A DNA stretch of 64,000 nucleotides, from contig NZ_CP154262.1 of assembly GCF_039529835.1 (NCBI RefSeq), positions 868,001 through 932,000 on the forward strand. Reading direction: 5' to 3'. The position numbers were made by a program, and so were the translations under genes. This document shows positions 49,064 through 58,197 of the stretch, piece by piece. Source of the stretch: Arthrobacter sp. TMP15 (GTDB taxonomy: Bacteria; Actinomycetota; Actinomycetes; Actinomycetales; Micrococcaceae). The first letter of the stretch is position 1. Every line of letters starts with the position of its first letter. Below the pieces are notes generated by a model. It worked only from the letters and a program-made list of their open reading frames with translations, was not told the DNA's origin and did no database searches.

Positions 49064-49129
49064 CCTGCGTCGAGGTTGGAGATGATGACACCCCATCCGG
49101 GGTGTCATCATCTCCAACCTCGACGCAGG
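49064..49129. repeat. Dispersed palindrome, copy 3, after deoA
   Basis: A perfect hairpin with 31-base arms and a four-base loop, starting five bases after the deoA stop. Its core GAGGTTGGAGATGATGACAC is shared with 27600-27659 and 35030-35093. It probably also ends deoA transcription, but there is no T-run. Confidence 0.88.
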
Positions 49130-49302
49130 TGGGTGAACGTTCAGTGAAATAGCGAGAATTGCTGCAGCTAGGGGTTATTCATCCTAAGTAATCCCATAGG
49201 CTGAGAAAAACGGTGGAATCTCCTCCTTCGGATGGATACCAAGCCGGACAATGTGGTGGGAAGCTTAGAGCTGATAATCCCATTGGAGAGGAACCGTCCC
49301 AG

Positions 49303-50361
49303 GTGGACTTTTTGCACATAGTCGATCAGATTAATGTTCTGATCGAGCATTCCGCCTCACAATGGTGGGTGATCCCCATCGTCAGCCTTTTTTGCCTGAT
49401 TGATGGCTTCTTCTTGTTCTTACCCAGCGAGACAGCCATTGTTGCTTTGGCCTCCATCTCCGCACGCACCGGCCAGCCGAATATTTGGCTGCTGATCATC
49501 GGCGCCTCCATGGGGGCCATGATCGGGGATAACATTGCCTACCTCTTGGGCAGAACCCTGGGCACCACACGGTTTAAGTGGATGCGGAAACCTCGGGGAG
49601 CGAAAGCCTTCGCCTGGGCCGGCAGAGAACTGGAAAAACGCGGGGCCATCCTGATTTTCACGGCCCGGTATATTCCTGTGGGCAGAATTGCTGTGAACTT
49701 CACAGCAGGGGCCACCTATTTTCCTTGGCGTCGTTTTGTTGTGCTCGATGGCATCGCTGTGGTGACGTGGGCCTGCTATTCAGTGGCCGTGGGAACTTTT
49801 GCCGGCCGCTGGGTCCATGACAACCCGCTGTTGGGTGTGGGAATTGCTATTGTCTTTGCCATTGCCATTGGCTTCATAGTGGATCACGCCATCAAATACC
49901 TGCATCATATTCTGGAGAAGCGTGGCAGGGTGGCGCCACGCCCCGAGCCCGGGCTCATGGCAGCCCAGCACGCAGCCCGTGTCCACGCTGAGGCGGCGGA
50001 GCGCATAGCAAGAGCGCAGTTGGAAGCCGGAAACGCCCCAGCCGTCGTTGACACGACTCAAGACCCAACCCAGGACGCAACCCAAGACGCAACCCAAGAC
50101 GCAACCACGGGCAGCGACGGCAGCGACAGCGTGACCGGAGCCATCCGCCCGGACGCTGCCGCCCGGAATGGGGCAAAAACTGCGCCCGTGGCGAACGGAA
50201 CAAACGCGGGTGGGGGAGGCGCCGGCGTCGAACGTTTCTTTGACTCCCCTGCAAATGCCTCCCCTGCAAACCCGGCAACGGAGCCGCCCAAGCACCTTGC
50301 CGGGCAGCGCCGGGTTCCCATCACTGCGCACTCGGGGGAGTCCACCGGCCAGGCCCTGTAG
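49303..50361 (+). CDS. DedA-family membrane protein with low-complexity tail
   Basis: 352 residues from GTG 49303. The first 200 form a DedA domain with FLFLPSETAIVALAS, IGDNIAYLLGRTLG and the signature ARYIPVGRIAVNFTAGATYF. DedA proteins act in membrane lipid homeostasis, probably as lipid scramblases. After the last membrane segment a tail of about 140 residues is rich in Ala, Thr, Asp and Pro and contains QDPTQDATQDATQDAT. An upstream in-frame GTG (49213) is possible; GGAGAGG favours 49303. Confidence 0.88.
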   Translation: MDFLHIVDQINVLIEHSASQWWVIPIVSLFCLIDGFFLFLPSETAIVALASISARTGQPNIWLLIIGASMGAMIGDNIAYLLGRTLGTTRFKWMRKPRGAKAFAWAGRELEKRGAILIFTARYIPVGRIAVNFTAGATYFPWRRFVVLDGIAVVTWACYSVAVGTFAGRWVHDNPLLGVGIAIVFAIAIGFIVDHAIKYLHHILEKRGRVAPRPEPGLMAAQHAARVHAEAAERIARAQLEAGNAPAVVDTTQDPTQDATQDATQDATTGSDGSDSVTGAIRPDAAARNGAKTAPVANGTNAGGGGAGVERFFDSPANASPANPATEPPKHLAGQRRVPITAHSGESTGQAL

Positions 50362-50407
50362 CGTGCCCAACTAGCGCAGCGACGAACACAACCCTAGAGT
50401 GGGGATT

Positions 50408-51646
50408 GTGACTAACCCAACTTCAGAGCACGCTGCCACGTCCGCCCCCGTTGTGGACCTGAAATCGTTGCCAAAGGTATCCCTGCACGACCACTTGGAC
50501 GGCGGTTTACGTCCTGAAACCATCATTGAGTTGGCGGGTGCAACAGGTCATTTACTGCCCTCCACCGATCCGGAAAAGCTGCGTGAATGGTTTGTGCAGT
50601 CGGCGGATTCAGGTTCGCTTGAACGCTATCTTGAAACGTTTGAACACACTGTTGCCGTCATGCAAACGCACGATGCGCTTGTCCGGGTGGCCCGTGAGTT
50701 CGTCGAAGACCTGGCCGAGGACGGGGTGGTTTACGGCGAAGTTCGCTGGGCGCCTGAGCAGCACCTCACAGCCGGGCTGAGTCTTGATGAGGCCGTTGAA
50801 GCGGTCCAAGAGGGCCTTGAGGAGGGCATGGACACCGTTGATGAAGCTGGCGGATACATTGAAGTTGGCCAGATCATCACGGCCATGCGTCATGCTGATC
50901 GCGGCTCCGAGATCGCCCAACTTGCTGTGCGCCACCGGGACAACGGTGTTGTCGGGTTTGATATTGCCGGCGCCGAAGATGGTTTTCTGCCCTCCCGCTT
51001 CAGCGAGGCCTTCACCTACCTTGCCGAAAATAACTTCCCCGTCACCGTTCACGCCGGCGAGGCTGCCGGGCTTGAGAGCATCCAGGACGCACTTGTTCAT
51101 GGCCGTGCCCTGCGCCTGGGCCACGGCGTGCGCATCGCAGAGGACATCCACTTGGACGTCCAGGAGGAAGACGGGAACGACGTCGGCACGCTCACCCTGG
51201 GCGATTTGGCACAGTGGGTGCGGGACCGCCAGATTCCCCTTGAGTTGTGCCCATCCTCCAACCTGCAAACCGGCGCCATGGCCGCGTTTGGCACCACCAT
51301 TGCAGAACACCCGATTGAACTGTTGCACCAGCTCGGTTTCAACGTCACCGTCAACACCGACAACCGGCTCATGAGCGGGACCACATTGAGCGGCGAATTT
51401 GGCTTGCTCATCGAAGCTTTTGGCTACGGACTGGACACTGTCCTTGAAATGACCTTGAACGCGGTGCATGCAACGTTCCTGCCCATTGAGGCGCGCGAAG
51501 AGTTGGAAGATTTCATCGTTGAGCATTATGAAAATGCAATGGATGAATTGGATGATTTCGCAGACTCCGAAGGATTTGTAGCCTTCAGCGCGGATGATTT
51601 TGCTGACGATTTCATGGACGAGGACGAATCCACGCTTGAAAGCTGA
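50408..51646 (+). CDS. add: Adenosine deaminase
   Basis: 412 residues. It converts adenosine and deoxyadenosine to inosine forms in purine salvage, fitting the nearby nucleoside importer. Motifs are LPKVSLHDHLDGGLRP (zinc His pair), VHAGEAAG (catalytic Glu region), RLGHGVRI and VTVNTDNRLMSG (zinc Asp). The C-terminus is strongly acidic. GTG 50408 is chosen over GTG 50399; neither ribosome-binding site is strong. Its end overlaps the proposed mazG start. Confidence 0.94.
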   Translation: MTNPTSEHAATSAPVVDLKSLPKVSLHDHLDGGLRPETIIELAGATGHLLPSTDPEKLREWFVQSADSGSLERYLETFEHTVAVMQTHDALVRVAREFVEDLAEDGVVYGEVRWAPEQHLTAGLSLDEAVEAVQEGLEEGMDTVDEAGGYIEVGQIITAMRHADRGSEIAQLAVRHRDNGVVGFDIAGAEDGFLPSRFSEAFTYLAENNFPVTVHAGEAAGLESIQDALVHGRALRLGHGVRIAEDIHLDVQEEDGNDVGTLTLGDLAQWVRDRQIPLELCPSSNLQTGAMAAFGTTIAEHPIELLHQLGFNVTVNTDNRLMSGTTLSGEFGLLIEAFGYGLDTVLEMTLNAVHATFLPIEAREELEDFIVEHYENAMDELDDFADSEGFVAFSADDFADDFMDEDESTLES

Positions 51647-52430
51647 CACGCAGCACAACTGCAAGGGGCGGGCTACTTCCAGTGAGCTGGAAATAGCCCG
51701 CCTTGTTGGCGTCATTGCGGCTCTTCGTGAACACTGCCCGTGGACGGCCGCCCTGACTCATGAATCCTTGACTAAGTACCTGTTGGAGGAATCCTACGAG
51801 TTCATTGAAGCCGTTGAAACACAACACACAGCCGAAATGGCTAATGAGCTGGGCGATATTCTGCTGCAGGTGGTGCTCCACGCCAACCTGGCTGCGGAGC
51901 AGGGCCACTTTGGGCTTGCCGATGTGGCCCATGGGCTCTCGGAAAAAATGATTCGGCGCAGTCCGCACGTCTTCCACGCCGACGGCACCCTACAGGAGAG
52001 CTTTCCTGCTTCCATCGCTGAAATCGAAGAGACGTGGGAACGGGTTAAAGCCGCCGAACGTGCCAAACGCATCGAAGAAACGGGCTCGGAAAAAGCGCCT
52101 GCACAGTCCAGTCCTTTCACAGGGATTCCGGCCACGCTGCCGGCGCTGGCCATGGCACAAAAGGTTGTGGAGCGCGCGGAACGCGCCGGCATTGATCTGG
52201 AGCGCGCCCAGCCCAGAGTGGCCCAGCCCACCACGGGCGTGGGCGCTCTCGGTGAGTGGATCGGCACTGAAGAAGAGCTCGGGAACGTACTGTTCGACGT
52301 CGTCCGTCTTGCCCAACAGCGTGGCTTGGATGCCGAGCAGGCCCTGCGCAAGACAGTGCACAAGACGCTGCGCAAGACACAGCGCAAAACACAGCACAAG
52401 ACACAGCGCAATGTGCGCCGCAACCACTAA
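51639..52430 (+). CDS. mazG: MazG-family nucleoside triphosphate pyrophosphohydrolase with altered C-terminus
   Basis: About 263 residues. MazG hydrolyses non-canonical or excess NTPs. The MazG core is clear: ALREHCPWTAALTHESLTKY, EEIxE-like LEESYEFIEAVE, and ANELGDILLQVVLHANLAAE. The second domain has LGNVLFDVVRLAQQRGLDAE. It then ends in a Lys/Thr/Gln repeat (HKTLRKTQRKTQHKTQRN) in place of the usual Lys-Phe-x-x-Arg-Phe ending. CPWT replaces the common CPWD. The start is uncertain: TTG 51639 or ATG 51594, both inside the end of add. Confidence 0.88.
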   Translation, partial: KADTQHNCKGRATSSELEIARLVGVIAALREHCPWTAALTHESLTKYLLEESYEFIEAVETQHTAEMANELGDILLQVVLHANLAAEQGHFGLADVAHGLSEKMIRRSPHVFHADGTLQESFPASIAEIEETWERVKAAERAKRIEETGSEKAPAQSSPFTGIPATLPALAMAQKVVERAERAGIDLERAQPRVAQPTTGVGALGEWIGTEEELGNVLFDVVRLAQQRGLDAEQALRKTVHKTLRKTQRKTQHKTQRNVRRNH

Positions 52431-52575
52431 GGCAAGCGTCCGCTGCTTCAACTGGTGCCAATCTCGCCACGCCATATTGGCGCTCTGAGCGTAGCAATGA
52501 GTGCCCGGTCACTCGGGCGGGTTAGGCTTGAGGGGACAGCGTGGTCGACATTTACACTACAAAGCTGACTTTTAG

Positions 52576-53865
<1,290 letters not shown>

Positions 53866-54009
53866 ATAGCAGCAAGGGCCGCGGCAGCTGGCTAAGGTTG
53901 AACACACACCTTGGTTCGTTGTCGCGGCTTTGCCGTCTCCGGAAACAGTTGTAGCCCCCACTTTCACGGCCGGGGCACGAATTGATCGGTAGCAGTACTT
54001 AGGAGAAGC

Positions 54010-54819
54010 ATGGCCTCACGACGGCCCTCAGTGCCTAAAGCACAATTCACGGCCGGTATTGGCAGTGACCCGGACAAAGCTGGCAAAAAAGCTGCACTGC
54101 CGAGTACGACGGCGGATCCCACCCCAGCTGATTCGCCCACCCCCAGCGGCGGCAAGTCCGGCGCGGCCGGTAAGGGAAGCCCGGTGGGGAAGTCCGGCCC
54201 GGCAGGCAAGTCCGGCGCGGCAGGCAAGGGAAGCCCGGCCGGTAAGGGAATCAAAGGGGCGAAGAGTGGCCGGCAGCGTGCAACTGGACCCAATAGCCGT
54301 AACAGCCAAGATGGATTACCCCAGACTGGCGGGGACAGCCCAGTCCCGGCTCGTTCCTTTTCGGGACGACTGCTGGTGTTGGGGCTGACCATGGCCGTTG
54401 TCACCTTGCTGCTGGCACCGAACGTGCATACTTTCTTGGAACAGCGAGCCGAGATCGCCTCACTACACGAAGACATTGCGGCCAAGGAAAGCCAGCAAAG
54501 CGCTTACAAATCTGAGCTGGCCCGGTGGGATGATCCTGCTTTCATCAAACAGCAGGCTCGTGATCGAGTGAGCATGCTCATGCCCGGGGAAACCGGATAT
54601 TGGGTTTATGGTGCCAACGGCGTGGAAGCACTTGATGACTCGGTTGATGCTGCCAAGGCAGCAGCCGCCCAAGCCACCACCGCCAAGAACGCCACAGCCA
54701 TACAAGTTGACCCCTGGGTGGATAGTTTGTGGGAGGCGGTACAGAAATCTGCCGTGGTGGAAGTCCCTGCGGCAGCACCGCCAGCACCGCCAGCACCGGA
54801 ACCCGCGCCGGCTCCCTGA
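54010..54819 (+). CDS. FtsB/DivIC-family septum formation initiator with Gly/Lys/Ser-rich N-terminus
   Basis: 269 residues. A cytoplasmic N-terminus (1-118) is unusually long and contains a collagen-like stretch around residues 47-82 (GKSGPAGKSGAAGKGSPAGK). One membrane segment (119-137) is followed by a coiled coil (about 141-172) and the DivIC hallmark RWDDPAFIKQQARDR. The protein should join the FtsQ/FtsL division complex. The C-terminus is Ala/Pro-rich, and its last codons lie inside the first of three 34-base tandem repeats. Confidence 0.88.
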   Translation: MASRRPSVPKAQFTAGIGSDPDKAGKKAALPSTTADPTPADSPTPSGGKSGAAGKGSPVGKSGPAGKSGAAGKGSPAGKGIKGAKSGRQRATGPNSRNSQDGLPQTGGDSPVPARSFSGRLLVLGLTMAVVTLLLAPNVHTFLEQRAEIASLHEDIAAKESQQSAYKSELARWDDPAFIKQQARDRVSMLMPGETGYWVYGANGVEALDDSVDAAKAAAAQATTAKNATAIQVDPWVDSLWEAVQKSAVVEVPAAAPPAPPAPEPAPAP

Positions 54820-54888
54820 ACCGCCAGCACCGGAACCCGCGCCGGCTCCCTGAACCGCCAGCACCGGAACCCGCGCCGGCTCCCTGAA
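54787..54888 (+). repeat. Three exact tandem 34-base repeats spanning the ftsB stop
   Basis: Units at 54787-54820, 54821-54854 and 54855-54888 are identical. The first encodes the last ten residues and contains the TGA stop; the other two are untranslated. Because 34 is not a multiple of three, each copy changes frame relative to the last. Confidence 0.95.
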
Positions 54889-55068
54889 CCGGTGTTGGGA
54901 TTCGCCGGCGCTAAAGTGTCACGGGGAAAGTAGGCAAGGCCGTGCTGTGACAGCACGCTAAAATAACTGGTTGAACACTTTTCCCACATTATGTGGGGCC
55001 AGAGCCGCCGCTCAGCAACGCAGTAAGTAACGCATCAACGCAGTCAAACAGTTTCAGGAAAGGCCCCC

Positions 55069-55686
55069 GTGCCCGCAACGCCCAGTAACGCCCCGGGTGG
55101 ACGTGTCCCCACTCAGCTTGATCTTGATACTCTCAGCCGCCAGCTCAACCGGCCTGTGCGTGACGTGGTGGAGATCCCGGCCAGGTGTGTCTGCGGGAAT
55201 CCGCTGGTTGCTGCCACAGCTCCGCGACTCAGCAATGGGATTCCATTCCCCACCACATATTATCTAACACACCCCGTCCTGACAGCCGCGGCTTCACGTT
55301 TGGAGGCTGCTGGTCTCATGAATGAAATGACCGACCGGTTGGGTAGCGAGGACGATCTGGCTGCTGCCTACCTCAAAGCCCACGAGAGCTACATTGCAGC
55401 ACGTGAAGCCATCGGAGAGCGGGCCGGTACGGGGCCGGTTCCAGAGATCGCTGGAATTTCGGCAGGGGGCATGCCTACCCGAGTGAAATGCTTGCATGTA
55501 CTGATTGGCCACGCCCTTGCCGCAGGCCCGGGCGTCAACCCGCTCGGTGATGAGGCGCTTGCCGCCGTTGGACAGTGGTGGACTGCGCAGACGTGTCATT
55601 GCGAAGGGGCCTGGAACAATGAAGCGCCAGTACCGCACAAGGACTTGAGCCGTCACGTCAAACATTTGAACCAGCAAGGGAGCTAA
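55069..55686 (+). CDS. DUF501 protein
   Basis: 205 residues. Family marks are DVVEIPARCVCGNPLVAATA near the N-terminus, PFPTTYYLTHPVL, and Cys/His residues in RVKCLHVLIGHAL and QTCHCEGAW. The conserved Cys and His suggest metal binding, but the function is unknown. GTG 55069 has AGGAAAGG upstream. It lies between ftsB and ppx, as in many actinobacteria. Confidence 0.9.
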   Translation: MPATPSNAPGGRVPTQLDLDTLSRQLNRPVRDVVEIPARCVCGNPLVAATAPRLSNGIPFPTTYYLTHPVLTAAASRLEAAGLMNEMTDRLGSEDDLAAAYLKAHESYIAAREAIGERAGTGPVPEIAGISAGGMPTRVKCLHVLIGHALAAGPGVNPLGDEALAAVGQWWTAQTCHCEGAWNNEAPVPHKDLSRHVKHLNQQGS

Positions 55687-55692
55687 GCAAAA

Positions 55693-56646
55693 ATGCGTGT
55701 GGCAGCCATTGATTGTGGAACCAATTCCATCCGTCTGCTCATCGCCGACGTTATCCAAGACCCAGATGACGGGGCGAAGCTGACAGATGTGCATCGTGAA
55801 ATGCGGGCCGTCAGGCTGGGCCAGGGTGTTGATGTCACAGGTGTATTGGCAGAAGATGCCCTTGAGAGAACGTTCGCTGCAGTAGATGACTATGCGGCAC
55901 TCATCACTGCTGCACGTGTGGAACGCGTCAGATTCGTTGCCACCAGCGCCACACGTGACGCCGGCAACCGCGACGTTTTTGTTGCAGGAATTCAGGACAG
56001 GCTCGGCGTGTTACCGGACGTTGCCAGTGGCGCCGAAGAGGCCGCACTCTCATTTGCCGGTGCGGTGAGCGTTTTGCCCGTGCTGGATGATCGCAACGTC
56101 CTTGTTGTAGACCTTGGTGGGGGCAGCACTGAGTTTGTCCTTGGCGATGCATCAGGCGTTCGCGGCTCGCTCAGCACCAACATGGGCTGTGTGCGCTTCA
56201 CCGAGCGCTATCTAAAAAGTGATCCGCCCACCGCTGCCCAGATCACGGCCGCAGAGGCCGCGATCGAAGAGAAATTAAATGACGTCCTGGCGGTGCTTCC
56301 ACTAGGAGAGATCGATGGTGTGGTTGGTGTTGCAGGCTCAATAACCACTGTCACCGCACAAGCCCTGGGGTTGGCCAGTTATCAGAGCAAGGTGATTCAT
56401 GCCGCCGTCGTTCCGTTGGAAGAAATAGACAAAGCAGCATCCGCGTTACTTGCCATGACGCGCAAAGAACGAGGCGAGCTTGGCTTCATGCATCCCGGGC
56501 GTGTCGACGTCATTGGCGCTGGAGCACTCATCTGGCGCACCGTGCTGCGCCGCCTGGCAAAGCTCAGCGGGGGGAGCCTGGAATCGGCAACTACCAGCGA
56601 ACACGATATTCTGGACGGAATCGCACTGGCAGCAGCCCATAGCTGA
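55693..56646 (+). CDS. ppx: Ppx/GppA-family exopolyphosphatase
   Basis: 317 residues, the short actinobacterial Ppx form. It releases phosphate from polyphosphate or cleaves pppGpp. ASKHA-fold motifs are AIDCGTNSIRLLIAD, RFVATSATRDAGN, VVDLGGGSTEFVLG, and GVAGSITTVTAQAL. The start ATG lies six bases after the DUF501 stop. It runs to 28 bases before the protease gene. Confidence 0.94.
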   Translation: MRVAAIDCGTNSIRLLIADVIQDPDDGAKLTDVHREMRAVRLGQGVDVTGVLAEDALERTFAAVDDYAALITAARVERVRFVATSATRDAGNRDVFVAGIQDRLGVLPDVASGAEEAALSFAGAVSVLPVLDDRNVLVVDLGGGSTEFVLGDASGVRGSLSTNMGCVRFTERYLKSDPPTAAQITAAEAAIEEKLNDVLAVLPLGEIDGVVGVAGSITTVTAQALGLASYQSKVIHAAVVPLEEIDKAASALLAMTRKERGELGFMHPGRVDVIGAGALIWRTVLRRLAKLSGGSLESATTSEHDILDGIALAAAHS

Positions 56647-56674
56647 GCCTGTTATTTTACGGAAACGAGCGTTC

Positions 56675-58093
56675 ATGAAGTTTGGTCCACGGTTGCGATC
56701 CATCGCCGCCGCGTTGATGACGCTTGCCCTGGCCGGGTCATTTGTTGTGTTGACGGCCCCTGCTGCCTCCGCAGATGACATCCGCAACCGGGAGTTCTGG
56801 CTGGAACAATCCGGCGTGGAGAAAGCTTGGGAGGTCTCCCAAGGTGAAGGCGTGAAGGTTGCCATCATCGATAGCGGCATTGACTCCTCTCACCCCGACC
56901 TCAAGGGTGCCGTGGTAGGCGGGAAAGACATGTCAGGTGCCGGAATTCCTGGTGGCACCAAAGGTGTTGGCGCCGAACCCGAGCACGGCACATTGGTTGC
57001 CACAATGTTGGCTGGACGTGGCCACAAGACAAGTACCGCCAGCCCCTCAGCTTCAGCAAAACCCGGCACGACGGCGCCGCTAAAGGACACTGTCGGGGCA
57101 GGGCCCGATGGGGTCATCGGTGTGGCTCCGAAGGCTGAACTGCTCAGCGTCTCCGTGTGGTTGGGCGCTGATAACCCGTCAGGTAAAAACATTGACGATC
57201 AGATCCCGGCTGCAGTGAAATGGGCTGTGGATCACGGTGCCAAGGTCATTAACATGTCCCTTGGCAGCACCTCAACAGCCTGGCCACAAAGCTGGGACGA
57301 CGCGTTTGCTTATGCGGAGTCAAAAGATGTTGTCATTGTGGCAGCGGCCGGTAACCGCAAGTCCGGAAGCGAACAGGTGGGGGCCCCGGCCACCATCCCC
57401 GGCATCCTCGCCGTGGGTGGCTTGGACAAGGATGGGACAGCCAGTGTGGACTCCTCATCCCAAGGCATCAGCATTGGCGTCAGCGCCCCCGCTGAGGATC
57501 TTGCCGGGGGACTTCCCGGTGGTGGGTACGCTCGCTGGAGTGGCACAAGTGGTGCGGCGCCAATAGTCTCAGGAGTTGCGGCACTGATTCGCTCCAAATA
57601 CCCCGAGATGAGTGCAGCCCAGGTGATCAATAGGATCATCTCAACAGCCAAACCCAAGGGTGAGGGGGTTCCCAACGCGATCTATGGCTACGGGATTCTT
57701 GACGCCGAGGCTGCCCTGAGTGCAGATGTTCCCGTGGTGGAGGCAAACCCCCTGGGGAGCATTGCTGAATGGATCCACGTACACCGGCGAGGCGCGGTAA
57801 CTCCGCCTTCGGAAAACGGCACACCCGTATCCAAGGTGCCGCAGCCAAAGCCAACCCTGAGTGACCTTGCAGCACCTATTGCCCAGCCCGCAGACAACAC
57901 AAGTGCAGTTCCGCAAGTGCTAGTTCTTGGTTCACTGGGGCTGCTGTTGCTGATCGCTGGAGGCGGGGCCACGCACCTGTTGCTGCGCCGGCGTCGACTA
58001 GCTACGGCAAAGGAAACTGACGGGGTAAGACCAACCCAAACATCCGCACAGGGCGAGCCCCCTGGTGGTTCTGGGCAGGGGCACAAACACTAG
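56675..58093 (+). CDS. Secreted, membrane-anchored subtilisin-like protease (S8, mycosin-like)
   Basis: 472 residues. A signal peptide ends about Ala-Ser-Ala 31-33. The catalytic triad is Asp66 in VAIIDSGIDSSHPDL, His104 in EPEHGTLVATML, and the Ser in WSGTSGAAPIVSGVA. A Ser/Thr/Pro-rich insertion lies at about 115-140. A C-terminal membrane segment and the basic stop-transfer LLLRRRRLA anchor it outside the cell, as in mycosins. No ESX secretion genes are nearby. ATG 56675 is preferred over the open frame overlapping ppx. Confidence 0.9.
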   Translation: MKFGPRLRSIAAALMTLALAGSFVVLTAPAASADDIRNREFWLEQSGVEKAWEVSQGEGVKVAIIDSGIDSSHPDLKGAVVGGKDMSGAGIPGGTKGVGAEPEHGTLVATMLAGRGHKTSTASPSASAKPGTTAPLKDTVGAGPDGVIGVAPKAELLSVSVWLGADNPSGKNIDDQIPAAVKWAVDHGAKVINMSLGSTSTAWPQSWDDAFAYAESKDVVIVAAAGNRKSGSEQVGAPATIPGILAVGGLDKDGTASVDSSSQGISIGVSAPAEDLAGGLPGGGYARWSGTSGAAPIVSGVAALIRSKYPEMSAAQVINRIISTAKPKGEGVPNAIYGYGILDAEAALSADVPVVEANPLGSIAEWIHVHRRGAVTPPSENGTPVSKVPQPKPTLSDLAAPIAQPADNTSAVPQVLVLGSLGLLLLIAGGGATHLLLRRRRLATAKETDGVRPTQTSAQGEPPGGSGQGHKH

Positions 58094-58160
58094 CCCACAC
58101 GCTCCCACGGCGGGGCGAAAGGCGTCATCGGAAGTTGCGATCCGTCGTCGTTCCCTAGGC

Positions 58161-58178
58161 TAGTGAATATTTTCACAA
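58161..58178. promoter_or_regulatory. Candidate Rex operator upstream of ndh
   Basis: TAGTGAATATTTTCACAA matches the Rex consensus TTGTGAANNNNTTCACAA at all fixed positions but one. It is centred 28 bases before the ndh ATG. Rex senses the NADH/NAD ratio and represses ndh in several Gram-positives, so target and site agree. Confidence 0.7.
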
Positions 58179-58185
58179 ACATCTG

Positions 58186-58191
58186 TATCAT
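58186..58191 (+). promoter_or_regulatory. Candidate ndh -10, implying a leaderless message
   Basis: TATCAT lies seven bases before the ndh ATG, so transcription would start at or next to the start codon. GGAGG is present but only one base from the ATG, too close to act as a ribosome-binding site for it. The Rex site overlaps the place of the -35. Confidence 0.35.
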
Positions 58192-58197
58192 GGAGGT

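Noticed and set aside
50609-51715. 368-codon minus-strand frame
   Set aside because: Antisense to add; no motif, and the add motifs on the plus strand are unambiguous.
54787-54888. CRISPR or origin iterons
   Set aside because: Exact head-to-tail copies without spacers, overlapping a coding end; no replication gene nearby.
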